A stretch of DNA of 64,000 bases from Struthidea cinerea (Eukaryota; Chordata; Aves; Passeriformes; Corcoracidae). Position 1 is the first letter of the stretch. The number at the start of each line of letters is the position of its first letter. Position numbers and translations under genes: made by a program. Under the pieces are notes generated by a model. The model did no database searches and was not told where the DNA came from. It saw only the letters and a list, made by a program, of their open reading frames with translations. Below are positions 48,025 to 60,905 of this stretch, piece by piece. The DNA lies in NCBI GenBank assembly GCA_013397865.1, contig VZTI01003894.1, positions 1 through 64,000 of the forward strand. Reading direction: 5' to 3'.

Positions 48025-48180
48025 GTTTTTAATTTTATCTGTTAATGAAATATTAAGACAAAAAAAATGCCTAGAAAACCGTAAGAGATAGAAGACAAAT
48101 TCATCAAAAAAAAGAAAGCGCAGAAAGGAGAAAATGTGGCTTTATTTATTGTCTTTACCAAAACTTCTATCAGGACGTCG
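48025..48180 (-). repeat. Left arm of a diverged inverted-repeat pair
   Basis: Read on the minus strand, this arm aligns over about 150 bp with 48920-49070 on plus. Both share 'atagaagttt', then a 'gctttc'-'tttgatgaatt'-'gtcttct' block, then 'ttttctag'/'ctttctag', then 'ttaatattt'-'attaacag'-'aaaattaaaa'. By eye, roughly three quarters of positions agree. It could be an arm of a fold-back or MITE-like element, or simply two opposite copies of one old dispersed repeat. Confidence 0.65.
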
Positions 48181-48919
48181 GTAGGTAGTTCTTGTATGAG
48201 GATGTTGTTGTAGGTAGTAATTGGAGATCTAGTTGCCAAATTATTTCTAGTAATACTAAAAATGAAACCAGAAGTACTGGCTCTGTCTAACATGTCAGTT
48301 GTCCTTATATTATGCAGAGTTCAACTATTTTTGCAGACGCTCAACAACTCCATGAGTTTCTAATGATCCAGCAAAAAAAGAATGCAGATGTAAATGAAAC
48401 AGAAGTGGAACAAAGCTACAAAAATTTATTTTTCACCTGCATAGCAATAGAATAATGTGATGAATTAATGATGTGAATTGAATGTTCAATTACACCTCAT
48501 TTAGTAACAAAAAAGCATAATCTTTAAGGTGTATTGGTCTACACAAATATTTTATCTCAGCTAACAATTATTCTTAAAGGTCAGTCTCAATTGCTTTGTC
48601 TTAAAGGGAAAGTTGACTGGCAAATAAATGTTGTTAATTAGTCATTTTTTTCTGGATTTAACATGAATAAATAATCTGACTCCCAATTCTGGTTCAGCAT
48701 CAAAGTTGGAAAATTAAAAAGGAAATTAAAGATTTTTCTGGTGTCCAAAGTGGTTATCATCTGCTAGTTTTGCCATTCTGGATAATAAAACTTCCTAGTA
48801 TCTATAAAAGCTGAATTTGGTTATAGGATAAAGGATGCCACACAGAAAATTGACAACTTCAGGGGGAAAAAAATCAGCCTTTTGGAAGGAAATTCCTAGA
48901 AACGGCTTTCTTAATCTTC

Positions 48920-49070
48920 CTCATAGAAGTTTCAGTATAGATAACAAGAAAATCCACACTTCCTTATTTCTGTGCTTTCATATTTTGATGAATTCGTCTT
49001 CTTTGTCTTATGGCTTTCTAGATAACTGTGGCTTTTTGTTTTAATATTTAATTAACAGTCAAAATTAAAA
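48920..49070 (+). repeat. Right arm of a diverged inverted-repeat pair
   Basis: Partner of 48025-48180 in opposite orientation, about 740 bp away. Key shared blocks: 'tcatagaagtttcag', 'tttgatgaattcgtcttct', 'ggctttctag' and 'taattaacagtcaaaatta'. No target-site duplication is evident at the outer edges. The open frame at 48835-49044 overlaps this arm and shares a peptide-level resemblance with the minus frame at 48042-48293 only because of the duplication. Confidence 0.65.
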
Positions 49071-50383
49071 TCACTGCTATTATGACATGAACTTGCTATA
49101 TCCAAGTATTTTATTGTTCTCACTTTTTCAGTTTTCAAGGGCAATGCTTTTATATGCATCCTACCCTTCTGTGTATGAGCTCTGATAGTTTAAAACAGTT
49201 GGAAACACTAATGGTAATGAAAACACTAGATCAACTAATGAACAGGTTAGAAACTTTTTACCTGAAAACTGAAATTGATAAGAAAACCAGAATTAGTTAA
49301 AATCATAAATTATTTTTCTTGATCACCATTCCACTCTCCAATTTTTTTTCTCTTTTGCTGTCCTGTGTTCAGTTAGGGAGAGAAGTGAAATACACCAAAT
49401 ATTTTAATAGAGTGTTTCTCTTATATTAACAAAAATCGGAGATGATAAATTGAAAACTTCAGGCCAAATTCTATATCTAAAATATTCAATTTCAGGAACA
49501 GCCAAAACCACTTGATGATAATTGTCTAGTATTTCTGAAATTATGTCCTTGAACTTTAAATTTAGCTTTTAAAATCTTAACCTGAAATGAATATTATAAT
49601 TTCCTCAGCTTTGAGAATATTTAGCTATTCCTGTTATAGGCTGGTAAATCAACTAGCTTCAAAATCTTATTTAGAATGACAGCTTATTTATTCCATATAA
49701 GCAACAGGTAAATATAGATTGATAACTTTACCTGATTTCATGCTTTGATGCATAAAAAAAGGATTTTAGTTCAACCATCAACTTAGATCATCAATTTACT
49801 AAGCTGCGTTGCCTGCCAGACTGAATGTGCTTTAGTGGCTGATGACTGAAGGGGCTCCTGATAGACTCTGAAGAACTCATTCATTTCTAATATTTGTTTT
49901 CTCAGCTATCTATGAAAATCAGCAACTCAGGAAAAAATTTTTTGGCCATAAGATCTCATATTTCCATATGTATGTATACAAACCTGAGGTGTGTAAATGT
50001 ATATATACATGTCCATAAAACTGAGATGTTATGTCATTTTAACAGAATTACACAATTAAAATATTATTATAAAAAGAGTATCTAAAATTAACCTAAAATG
50101 TTAAGAGACACAGAGAATGTTAAGACTTGATAAAAAACGAAGAAAAAGTGCTGATTAAAACTGGGGTTTTTTTAGAAATTCCTTTTAGAGTTTCAAACAA
50201 GCTTTTGTTAAATAATGGAACTCCTTTTCTTTAATAATGGAACTCATTATAAATACATATTTAATGAGAGAGTGAGAGAAAATATGTGCTCTGGTTCATT
50301 TGTTGGAATGCATTTCTGCTGCACAGAATCAGCAGCATAAATAAACAAAAAGGTGACTTCCAGTCCAGTTCAGAGCTGTAGAC

Positions 50384-50457
50384 TTCCTTCCTGCCTGCCT
50401 TCCTGCCTTCATTCCTGCCTGCCTTCCTGCCTTCCTGCCTCCCTCCCTCCCTCCCTC
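50384..50457 (+). repeat. Compound pyrimidine microsatellite (TTCC/CTGC/CTCC)n
   Basis: Mixed 'ttcctgcctgccttcctgcc' units run into CCTC repeats ('ctccctccctccctccctc'). Confidence 0.92.
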
Positions 50458-51396
50458 TTTCAACATAATTGACTTCATATACGAATCAAACTGTTTTATA
50501 TATGATTCAAAACTTCACCTAGCATAAGGAAAATCTTTTCTACAGTCAGTATGCTGCATTACCAAATCTATTGCAGGCTAATGAAAATATAATTCTCCAA
50601 AGATTTTTCTTTTGCTTGCCCATTTTCTTATACAAGAAATAAATAAGGAAAAAAGAAATAAGATAAAAACAGTATCACAACTAGTTTATTTCTCCCTCTG
50701 AAACATTATTTGACCATTAAATAAGGCTCATAAGTACAGTACAGACTCTATACAGAAACATTAATAAAAGGTGTATTTGTGTATAAATAAAATGTTAGCA
50801 AGTTTTCTGTATAGTTAAAACAACCAAGCTAGCAGTAAAGAACAGGTCATAAAACTAAGTTATTATGACACAGACACACAGAATTCTATCAATTCACTAA
50901 CAAAGCATTCACATATCTTCACAATTTCCTTCTCCTAACACAATTCAGTAAAAAATTCTGAGTATCTTTTAGTTACTGAGGTGTCAAGCTACATCTCTAA
51001 GAACTCATTTGTATTTAAATAATAAGTAAAATACAAATAAGCAGTGCACCTTGTTAATAAAGAAAAAAAATGAGGTTAAGACTAATATCAATCTTTCTTA
51101 TTGGCATTTGCTGTGTACTTTGCAAAGTCAGTGAATAGATGCAAGTACATAACCCTTCTGCTCTAAGGGAAAATGCAAGGTAAATCTTAGTAAATCTTAT
51201 TCCATTGAGACTTTAGCTCATTAATGTACAATATTTTCATCCCTTATTCACTTTTGGAAGGCTAAGACCTTAGTCAGAGAATTTCAGAGGCAAAGAGGGT
51301 AAATAAAGCAGCATTAAGTCACAGTTGGAGATCAGATTTCTTATAAAAATTTTTAAAGTTGTTTGAATATATTTATTTCTTTCCTCTTACTAAACC

Positions 51397-51500
51397 AAAC
51401 AAAAAATACCACAAAAATAAAACAAAACAAAACAAAAAAAAAAAACAACAAAAACCCAAACCAAAAAAAAACCCCCAAACAATCAACAGAAAACACAAAA
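51397..51500 (+). repeat. A-rich low-complexity tract
   Basis: Long A runs broken by C, with repeated AAAAC units and a short C run. It generates a Lys/Pro-rich artefactual frame at 51359-51544. Confidence 0.88.
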
Positions 51501-54016
51501 CATTATTCTACACCTTTGGAACTATAGGATTAAAGAAGTACTGAACTGGGGTTTTTTTGTTGGCTTTTTTTTTGTTGTTTGTTTTGAGTTATTGTTTCAG
51601 GGATGCTGCAGAGAAGATTCTTCATTTCTACAACAGATTTCCTTATGGCTTTCCTCCCTTACTGTTTCATGAAAAAGTGCCAATATTCCTTTTCTCTTCT
51701 TCATTGCCTTTCTAAACCACAATCTCTTTAAATATTTCCAGGAAATTCAAAAAACCCCAAACAACAAAAACCACACACACAAAAAGGAATTCAATTTCAC
51801 AGGAAGACCCAACCACCTAGGCTTTCTCTGGGAAAGTAAAAGATTCAAATTAAACCTCATGGCCTTAAAACACAAAGACCTGATCTCAGTGCTGTGCTTC
51901 TAGGTATAATAAGTAAGTTTAGCTGCTTCTTGTCTCTACTTCAGTAGAAGGATGAGCTACACAAATTAGTTTCTTCCCACCACTACACCCTCCCCGAAAG
52001 GCTTAGGCATGTAGCTACCAATTATTCAGAACTAAGAATGCACAGAAAAATCTTAATTTTTGACACGTGTTTATTCTAAGATACATATTTTGCAATATTT
52101 TATATTGTTTATTTCAGGCTGAGCCTCCTCAATACACAAATAACATTTTTGTTCCATATTCAGAAACTTAACCCTTCCTGTATATTTTCACAGAAAGCAA
52201 GAAACCTGACTTAGAGCTTGGGATTCCACTAGTGGCAAATACCTATTTGCCTACTAGTTATTACCCCCTGTATTATTTCCACTAGTTGCTCTACTTGTTA
52301 TTGAAGGGAAGTCTGTCATTGTATGCAATAAGCCAGCTTTTCTTCTAGAGGACGGATGGTACATGGTCATTGTAGTTGCTAGTTAGAGACTTTCAGTGGC
52401 TAATGTAAGCCATGGAAGTGTGACACACTTCCACTGGGAATCAGAAAAATGAAATAATTTATCTGCTTTAAAACCATTTCTTCAGAGGGTACAATAGGAC
52501 CTTGTCATGAATGCACTTACAAAATGTTTTGTAATCTCTAGTACAAAGTGTGGGAATCAACTATTTACATTTTGCATTTACGTATCATAGATCACAGTCT
52601 TACTAGATAAATGTGCATATAGACAGTATTGGCCTATGAGCTGGTGTAATTACTCAGAAACTTTTACTTAGAATTTCAGTCATAAGTATGTTCAATCAGA
52701 TACAAAAAACATGAAAACATGAGAAAGAATAAGATGCTTTTGAAATTATGCTCTCTTATATGGATTTACTACATGGGCACTCACAAATGGAACTTTCAAC
52801 AGGCCTCAATTGCAGATCCATCAGGAAAAAACTTGGAAATAGGATAATATAAAGACTCCTATTTTCTTATCTGTAATACTTTAATTATAAAATAGTTTGC
52901 TATACTCACTCTTTAAAAGTATTGTCTTTCAATGCATTTGCCTAGACAGAAAAGCATTGTCAGAGTGCCACATCAGCCCCAGAAGTACAGTTGGAGCTTA
53001 TTCTTTTTTCCTAAGGATAAATTGCATACTGCAAAACAAAATGTTACAGTATGGAAATTACAGATTTGCTTTTCCTGCTCCTCCGTTGAGGAGGAGAATT
53101 TATGAAAAAGAGCCCTCATATGTGAGCTATTTAATAATTTGAAGTGTATATTCCTAGTTTGAGAGGAAAAAAACCTATAAAGAAGTACAGAGCCAAACGG
53201 ATTTGCATTATGGAGCAGTTAGAAGCTGACGGAAGTCATGTAAAATGGGATAAAACAGATCATTATAGCTGAATGAATGTAGTCACAATTATCACTAGAT
53301 ATGAATTCTATGGGAGAAATAAATACCATACTCCTGAAACAGCAGCATAGCTGCATTCCTTTCACTTCATGGGCCACTTGCTGTATACTTTTGTTGCAGT
53401 ATAGAATTTCCTGTTTATACTGTTTAAAAATTCAAATCACCTAATGAAATAAAAATTCTTATAATGAAAGAGCTCAGACATAATTTTATTGTCTCTGATC
53501 TGAGAATATAGTGCTCCTGTTGAAGAAGACTTTTCTCCTGCATTCTTTTTCTGATGCTGTCATGGTTGATCAGAGATAATGAAAAAAGTATTTACCGTAT
53601 TATATGCTCTCCATTAAGATAGAACCTTCCTATTTGGGAAGTATTGAGCTTCATTGAGTTCAACTGCAATTCAGGGCTGCACTTTTAAAACCCATTTTTG
53701 TTACCTGCTTGGGAAAGCTTGTTGTCTGCTTTTTATGTAACACTTGCACACAAGCTTTGGATTTTATTCCGAGAATTGATTTTTTTTTTTTTAATACCAA
53801 AACCATTTATATCCCTGAGATAACACAAAAGCACTTCTACTGCTGTATTTTTTTCAGCAAAGCAAAGCTAATAAATGTGAAATCCTCTCTCCACACTCAA
53901 GATATCAAGGTAAGGTGGATACGTTTGAAAAATTGCTCTAATACATCTGAAAATACAAAAATCAATAAGCTATAAAAGCTAAAAAGCTTCTTCAATTTCA
54001 TCCCCTTATTGCTCAG

Positions 54017-54245
54017 CGTAGGTGGCCAGGGCATTGAGAACAGTCCAAGGTTGCAAAAAAGTTGTTATACATCTAGTGTGCATGGTGAAGAATATAAGAA
54101 AACCCTATGCAAGTCTGAATGCACACTTGAGATAAAGAAGGGAACCAGCAATGGCCTTCAAGTTCTTGCCCATTTGATCGAAGACCTAAGAGTGTGCTTG
54201 AGGGATTCTGCAGCCACAGCTGCAGTTCATGTCATCTTTGTATGA
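54017..54245 (+). other. Candidate terminal exon (unverified)
   Basis: A long pyrimidine tract ending 'catccccttattgctcag' precedes base 54017. From there one frame (1 base, then 75 codons) is open to TGA at 54243-54245. The peptide is polar and mixed, for example KKGTSNGLQVLAHLIEDLRV near its end, unlike the hydrophobic chance frames elsewhere. AATAAA follows at 54455-54460, a plausible 3' UTR distance. No family is recognised, and a pseudo-exon or an old retrocopy tail are alternatives. Confidence 0.25.
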
Positions 54246-54532
54246 ACAGAAGATAAATCCCTTAAGACTGATTTCTGGTTGTTGTCCTCGTGTCTTTTTG
54301 GGCAGAGGAACTTCCAATTTTTTAAAAATTTTCAATATTATCAGAAATTAAGGGCATAAAGCTGCCTGAGCAAGCGATTTTTGGATTTTTTTTAATGAGT
54401 GTTTTTATTTCCAAAGTAAAGATACAAACATTTTAGATTGTCTGCATTTTGAAAAATAAAATCAGAAGAAGAAAAAATAAGAAAAAAAGCAAAATGCAAG
54501 ACTTGAACTTTCTTTCTTCTCTCTGAACACAG

Positions 54533-54649
54533 ATATATGTTTATACCCACTTCCAGCAGAAGGGTACAGCTGGTCCATATCCTGGTGGCCTTTTCACAAG
54601 AGGAATCCAGGGCTACTACTATACTAACTTCCCAGCCTGGAAGTTGTAA
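54533..54649 (+). other. Candidate terminal exon (unverified)
   Basis: A very strong acceptor ('tctttcttctctctgaacacag') ends at 54532. One frame reads 38 codons to TAA at 54647-54649, with a Gly/Tyr/aromatic-rich peptide including GPYPGGLFTRGIQGYYYTNF. A second frame is also open and runs into the GTT microsatellite. I see no poly(A) signal close by except ATAAA near 54746. Unrecognised. Confidence 0.22.
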
Positions 54650-54695
54650 AATTAGATCAATCAGCTTTTTCGAAGTGTTTGTTGGTGGGGGTGGG

Positions 54696-54737
54696 GTTGT
54701 TGTTGTTGCTGTTGTGTTGCTGTTGTTGTTGTTGTTA
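54696..54737 (+). repeat. (GTT)n microsatellite
   Basis: Repeated TTG/GTT triplets with two CTG-type interruptions. It encodes the Val/Leu runs of the artefactual frame 54537-54794. Confidence 0.93.
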
Positions 54738-56063
54738 TCTACACATAAAATAGATGAGAAATCAGAAGGTTGCCAAACAGGATATTTTAACTGAGAACCA
54801 CCACTGAACTTCAGCCAAAACCTCTTTTAATAAGATTCATGTTAGAGGTCTGTACACAGAAAAAGTAATGGGGCAAAGAATCATTGGTCTCTGAATCCTA
54901 CTGCTCCGATTTCCCATAGCAGCCAGGCAACTGCGTCAACGTGTACCATCTATCATCATGCTTCCCAAGAAGTCTTGCATCATACTGGGAATCGTCCAGT
55001 AAAAATTTTCCCCTGCATTTCCCCTGTATTCCCCTTCCTCTCTCCTCTGTCTGTAAATTGGAGTGAGGATGCGAAAGTGGGGACACTGCCTTGCATTTAA
55101 ATATTTATTACCACTACTAATAATGCAAGTATTATTCCATAGATTCTTAGAAAAAATCCTCTAAAATTACCCAGTATTTACAGTTTGAGGGAATATTCAT
55201 ATGACAGAAAACAAATCAATCATTGACATTCTATCTAATTATATACACTAGTACCAATGCCAGGTTTTTTAATTAAGGACAATGCTAGAAAAGAAAACAC
55301 AGAGTGATCTAAGCATTGATACAACTAGCCTGGAAATCATCAGTAGAGTGAGAATTGGAGATAATGGTATGACAACTATCAGAGGTCTGACACGATCAGA
55401 TCTCCAAAAGTATTGAAGAATGTTTCTGTTTATCTGATCCACAAAGGCTTTATTTTTTTTCTGGAAAAGGATGTATTCTTTAATTTCTTTGAAGGCAACA
55501 GGACATGATGGCCTCAGGAATTCTTCTCCAGTTCAGTAACTGATCAGTGCTGATCGAAATGGATTTAAACTGAGAAGACTAAATTTATAATACTATCCAA
55601 AATCCTTCATATTATAACACTGAGTATAGACTGTTGTTTGAGATATTAAGAATTTGCCTAGTCTTTTAAATCTGGGCAGACATTTTTGCTATGTTACCTT
55701 TTCCTACCAAAGCCAGAACTTTAATTTTACTATAGATTATAGAAAAAGCCAGAACAACTACATCTATTACAAAATATATTTTTATGAAACAGGAAACCTG
55801 ACATATTGCAAATGTCAATATTGAGCTGTGAACAAAATTTACAAGAGTTAAGGTAGGAATTTTTTAAATTTATGTTTTACAACAGTGTAAATTTGGGGTT
55901 GTTTTGGTTTGGTGTTTTTAACTCGGTGTATGATGCTTAAATTGCCATTTTATAAATTAAGATTTAAAATTTTTGGCAGAAAGCAGGACTATATGATTTA
56001 TTAAGCGCAAAGTATATTTTAAAATTTGCAGTAAAGTGTATATATGTTTTAAACCCTCTTGAA
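54738..56063. other. AT-rich unique sequence
   Basis: About 1.3 kb. A minus frame at 54898-55086 is motif-free. No named repeat. Confidence 0.5.
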
Positions 56064-56140
56064 GTCTTCTGAATACTCTAGTCACTAGAGTAGTCACTAG
56101 TGTTCTGAATACTCTAGTCACTAGTCTTCTGAATACTCTA
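56064..56140 (+). repeat. 24-bp minisatellite, about three copies
   Basis: The unit 'tcttctgaatactctagtca' plus 'ctag' occurs at 56065-56088, 56101-56124 (first base changed) and 56125-56140 (partial). A 12-bp insertion repeating 'agtcactag' sits between copies one and two. The CTAG palindromes recur. Confidence 0.88.
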
Positions 56141-59100
56141 CAATATATGTATGTATAACATATGGTGTCGATGTTATAGTTTTATTACTTTTTTTTTCAA
56201 TTTAGTGTTTCTCAGCCCTATTTACACTTAACTTCTTCTTACAGTCCTGAGAATAAAGGTCAGATAAAGGTCAAGCTTATAAGAAAGGCCAAGAAATAGG
56301 TAAAAATTTGATTAAACTACATGACTAACAGATAAGTAAGCAATACAATATTGACCCAGGTCGTTTAAATGGATGTGGGAATATATTCTGGCAAGACTTA
56401 TAAAAGCAGATCACAGCTTCCATCTAAGCAATGATTCATTCCTAGACCTGTATTCAGAAGTATATGTACTGTCAGCCAATGGCTTTGAGAAACCTAAAAT
56501 AAGGGAGCTATGCCTTATTATATAATGTCTACTCTATATCCTGCAAAATATACTGTAGGGTACAGAATTTCTCACTTATTACTATCCTATTCTAAATGAA
56601 TGAATGTCCTATTTTTATTATAGAAATCACATATGAAAATGCTTGTGTTTGTTTGCATACTAAATTGTCCCTTTTAGCAGCTAAGCAAAGACAGCAGGAA
56701 TTTGGTATTACTCATTGAAAACAATTTTAAAGGTTAACTGAAGAAAAGAAACCCACCTGTGCTTTTTACTGTTCCTTTATGCTTTATAAAGGTGATTGTG
56801 TTCAGGTTTTGCTTGTTTGTTTGCTTTTTCTGCTGCATTTTTCCTTGGAATCCTGTTATTTACTTTCATTTATTTTCAGGGAAGTCTATGAAGAACAAAG
56901 TACTTGTATGGCAGAATGACATCACAGTAGCTAGAAACCTGACCTGCATTTCCAGCATCCTTCAATTAAAGAGTGTAAATACACAATCAATAAAGGTTTC
57001 TGGAAACTACACTTCTAACTTCAGCCTGTGTCTTTAAAACTGTCTTCCTTTTACATCTGTTTAGTCTTTGTAGCAACTAACTGTAAAACGTATAATCATT
57101 CACCGACTGGACTAGCTAAAAGAAAACTGCTTCCTAAATACTCAGTCTCCTGGTATTCTAGAGATATGCCTAAATAATATATGTCCACTTGCACTGCTTC
57201 ATTTTTTGGTGACAATAGGCTTCCCACAGGAAGACAGATTAATTCAAGCAGACAGAATTAGCAAACAACATTGGGGTTTTTTTCTGCACTGCAATCGGAT
57301 TTAAATAGCTTTTGGCCCAGCAGAACTGGTAGTACTGATGCACAGTAGTTTGTGGAATGAACACCATACTTTAGCTTATGTAGAAGTCTTCCCAAAAGCA
57401 ATTGGGTGGTTTGCATGCATTTTTTTAATATAAGGTTATTCAAAACTAGATAAAATAATCTAACGTGGGACAAATTATCCAGTGACACTTCTCAATAGGA
57501 AGCTCTTCCATTCTTGAGCAGCACAGAGAGTTTGCTTGTACTGAAGTTTTCATATTATGCTTCTAGTAAAAGCACATAATTTATCATCTTGATATAGTGA
57601 CATAAATTAAAGTATTTTTTCCAGTTTAGAAGTTTTTTTCTTTTTTTCTCTTTGATGGCTTCTGCTTAGTAAAAGGAATTAAAATCATAAATATGTCTGA
57701 GTATGTTGAAATACTACATATGCGTATTAATTTGTTCTCTTAAAATCCCTCTTGCTGCAAGAAAATTATTAGAAAGTATTTGTTACATAAGTTAAGGGAA
57801 GAATTTGAAGGAATGAATTTGCAGTTAATTTCATGAAGAATAAGCATAATTTTTCATTATTTTTCATGACATTTCCACTATAAACACAGTTTTTTAATCA
57901 AAAGTCCATACAATAAAGTTGATGGATGCTCTTAAAAAAATTCTAGTCCAGGAAAATATTGGCAATCTTCATTAAGAAAGTGAATTCTATTTTAGATGTG
58001 CTGTATTATTGGTGGTAGGTGGATAATTAAAAGAATTTTTTTTTATTCTAGAAGTCTGTCTCTATAAAGGAACTTCATAGAATCAGGGTAAAAGCAAAAT
58101 CAGAAAAAATGTTCCACATACTTCTTAACCATGTATTTGTTTGCATTTTCACATACGGAAATGTTTCAAGTACATATACAAACTTTTCTTTTTACAAGAC
58201 TTGGATAGTTTTTACACAGTTACTGTCTTTGAAAAGAAACTCATTCATGTGTAAATAAGTGCCTATACAAAAGGTACAGTCTTGGAAGACACATTTAAGC
58301 ATTAAGATGTTCTGGAATTTACTATAAAATCACAGCTAGAATTTAGTATTCTTGACAGATTCCAGTTTCAATGTTAACACTCTTGCCTAAGTTCCTCTAC
58401 AATTTCTCACGTGTAGTATGTTTGGTTAGATTCATCAATATTTTAAAACCCTCTTTTTTGCATACAAGAAACAATTTATTGTGTAAGCAGCCTCATTATT
58501 GGGAATGTACATACTTCAGAGGAACAGGCTATACAGTGAAGGCTAAGATATCAGCTATTAGACTGTTGCTCTCAACAGAGAAATTCTGGTCTTAGCAGGA
58601 GATTTTGGTATCCATGGAGATGGGAGACCTTATATATATGTAAGATGAATGTCTTAACCCTGAATCTGGAAATGGTTCCTATTTCTATGAATTTTTTTTC
58701 TGTCTTAATGTAAAAGCAGCACAGTAGTTTTGAAACACCTTTTAGCACTGGTTACAAAGAAAAATATGCTATTAAAATAAAAAAAAATCTCTTAGGAAAG
58801 GCATAAAAACCAATGTGAAGTAATCAAGTAAACCAGTATCATATTCTTGCTTCCTTTATTAATGGCATTATTTTTTCTAGGACTTCTAACCAAAGACATG
58901 CTCATGTCCCTATGATGTATTTAAATCACTATGAAGCAAACCTTTATTTCTTTGTTTGACCAAGATAGAAGGCTTCTGATCATAGTCTGAAGAAATGAGA
59001 AAGATGAATCCTTTACACATCTTTGATATTCACCCTTGTTTACATTTACTGATATGACTAACTAGGTTGAATGCATACAAGCAAAATTGTCTAGTTTTCT

Positions 59101-60792
59101 TCAGTCAGAAAGAAGCCTAAAAATCTGAAGAACTTAAATACTTCCATAATCTTTTATTCCTTTAAACAATGCATATGGAATTATCATTAGTATAATGCGA
59201 CAAACAATAGATTTTCTAAATGTATTGGAAGGAAAGTATAATATTTGATGACTAAGGTGAAAATATGTTCACAGACCACAGTATCAACTGTGGTGACAAT
59301 GGAAAACAAAAATTGGTTAGAAATAATAATTGCATGCATATAGACACCTGATATGCTAACAGTTAATTAACAACAATGGAAAATTAGATTGTTAGATGGC
59401 ATTTACTGTCTGGCAACACTTTATCAGGCAAAATAAATTTTGATTTGTCTTCGTACTTTAGAATTCAACAGGAATGATCAGGCATATATATTGTTTAAAA
59501 GCTGACGATCACAGAAGCCAGAACTATATCAGCAACTTTTTCAATCAATACCTTTTTTTTTGTTAAAATGAGCAAGTAAACAAAGTCACAGTAATGCATT
59601 CCATGGCTGGTGGGAACTGATTCCTCTTGGCCATTGCCCTATTCTTCATTACACTGGACAATCTCATAAAGCTGCAGCAAACACCTTGTGAGTTCTAGCA
59701 AAGTCAGATATACAGTTAAAACTTGTCAACCTTTCCTGCGCTTTCTGCGTTTGCCTCTGAGTCATAGTGTTCTCATTAGAACTCCATACAAAGGAAGATT
59801 TGAAAGGAAAGAAACAGAAGGATAATGCTGGAAACCAGATCTTTGATGAAGGAACGGAATGAATGAGCTCCAAGTAGGCCTGTGATGGAGCAAAAAGTAA
59901 AAATCGGGTGATCACATGAAGTATTTAAATATATTGAAAATGACACTCCCATGGTGTATTTTAAGTATCTTTCAGAAGCCAAGATTGAGTAATTCTGGGT
60001 CACATGAATCTGCAGCCCAAATTCCAGAACAAAATAACCATCAGAAAGTAAGAAGGGGTCAGAGAGGAAGTGATGAGGATTGAACCTGACCTGTACAATT
60101 GTGTTTGTAAATTACGAGTAAAATCATGAGCTAGATTAGGCAAGATAGCAAACTTTTAAGAACCTTTAAAGACAAGAACAAGCCAGGTGAATTTATAGGC
60201 ATGTAGATAATGGCTTCTTTTTTTTTTTTTTAAGTTATTTTGTTCTTGTTGTGTTGTGAGATCTTTTGCTTCTTTGGTTGTTTTGGGGGTTTTTTGTGGT
60301 TTTGTTTGTTTGTGTGCTTGGTCTTGATTTTTAACAAGACTGAAGGATGTAAAAGGAAAAGGATCTTAATGTACCCATGGATTCATGGGATGTTTTTGCT
60401 AGATAAACATTGTCAGAAATGACATTATACAATAAGGCAAAGAACTTATTTCAGTCAAAGGCAGGGATCTACAGTACAGCTATTGTACAACTAAATAATA
60501 AAGGAGATTCATCTACTTTTTCAGCTACATAGCAGTGTGGTAGACGAACTTGAAGGAAACATAATTTCATATTATCACAGAATTTCACTTCAGTATCTCA
60601 CTCCTGTGATCTGAAATAAGCAACTGAAATCCAACTAATTAATACTGAAAAAAAGAATTAATAAATTATTCCACAGACTTACTACTACCACTTAATAGCT
60701 TGCTTGGGAAAAAAACCTATGCATTTTAAATCGTAAGAATAAAAACAATGTGATGAATAATTATACTAAATTCATTATATATTAATATAAAA
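56141..60792. other. AT-rich unique sequence, no gene seen
   Basis: About 4.7 kb without named repeats. There are homopolymer T tracts (for example near 60220-60231) and G/T-rich low complexity at about 60240-60315. Open frames at 56759-57037, 57258-57488, 58371-58595 and 59664-60003 have no motif or convincing splice signals. Confidence 0.5.
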
Positions 60793-60905
60793 CTATAGAA
60801 TTATTAATGTTGGAAAATAAGATCATAGTGTCCAACTGTTAACCCAGCACCACCATGTTCACCACTACACCATTCCAACCACATGCCTTTAGAACACTTG
60901 TACAC
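60793..60905 (-). mobile_element. CR1 LINE 3' stub
   Basis: 'ctatagaattattaatgttg' then 'tgttaacccagcaccaccat' and 'gttcaccactacaccatt' match the reverse complement of the CR1 3' UTR. The octamers are decayed, and it is truncated to about 110 bp. Confidence 0.78.

Larger units (their letters stand above)
49071..54016. other. AT-rich unique sequence with simple repeats
   Basis: About 4.9 kb. It holds a pyrimidine microsatellite (50384-50457) and an A-rich low-complexity tract (51397-51500) followed by a T/G-rich one (about 51547-51587). No named transposon is recognised. Open frames at 49894-50085, 51359-51544, 52897-53142 and 53709-53975 are low-complexity or motif-free. Confidence 0.5.

Noticed and set aside
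48042..48293. 83-codon minus frame with a splice-like donor
   Set aside because: It overlaps the left arm of the inverted-repeat pair, and the same peptide-like stretch appears in the right arm, so it is repeat-derived.
53078..53093. Small CTCCTC / GAGGAG hairpin
   Set aside because: A 6-bp stem with a 4-base loop is expected by chance in a window of this size.
54537..54794. 85-codon frame with Val and Leu runs
   Set aside because: It reads through a GTT microsatellite. The alternative frame ending at 54649 is the better candidate.
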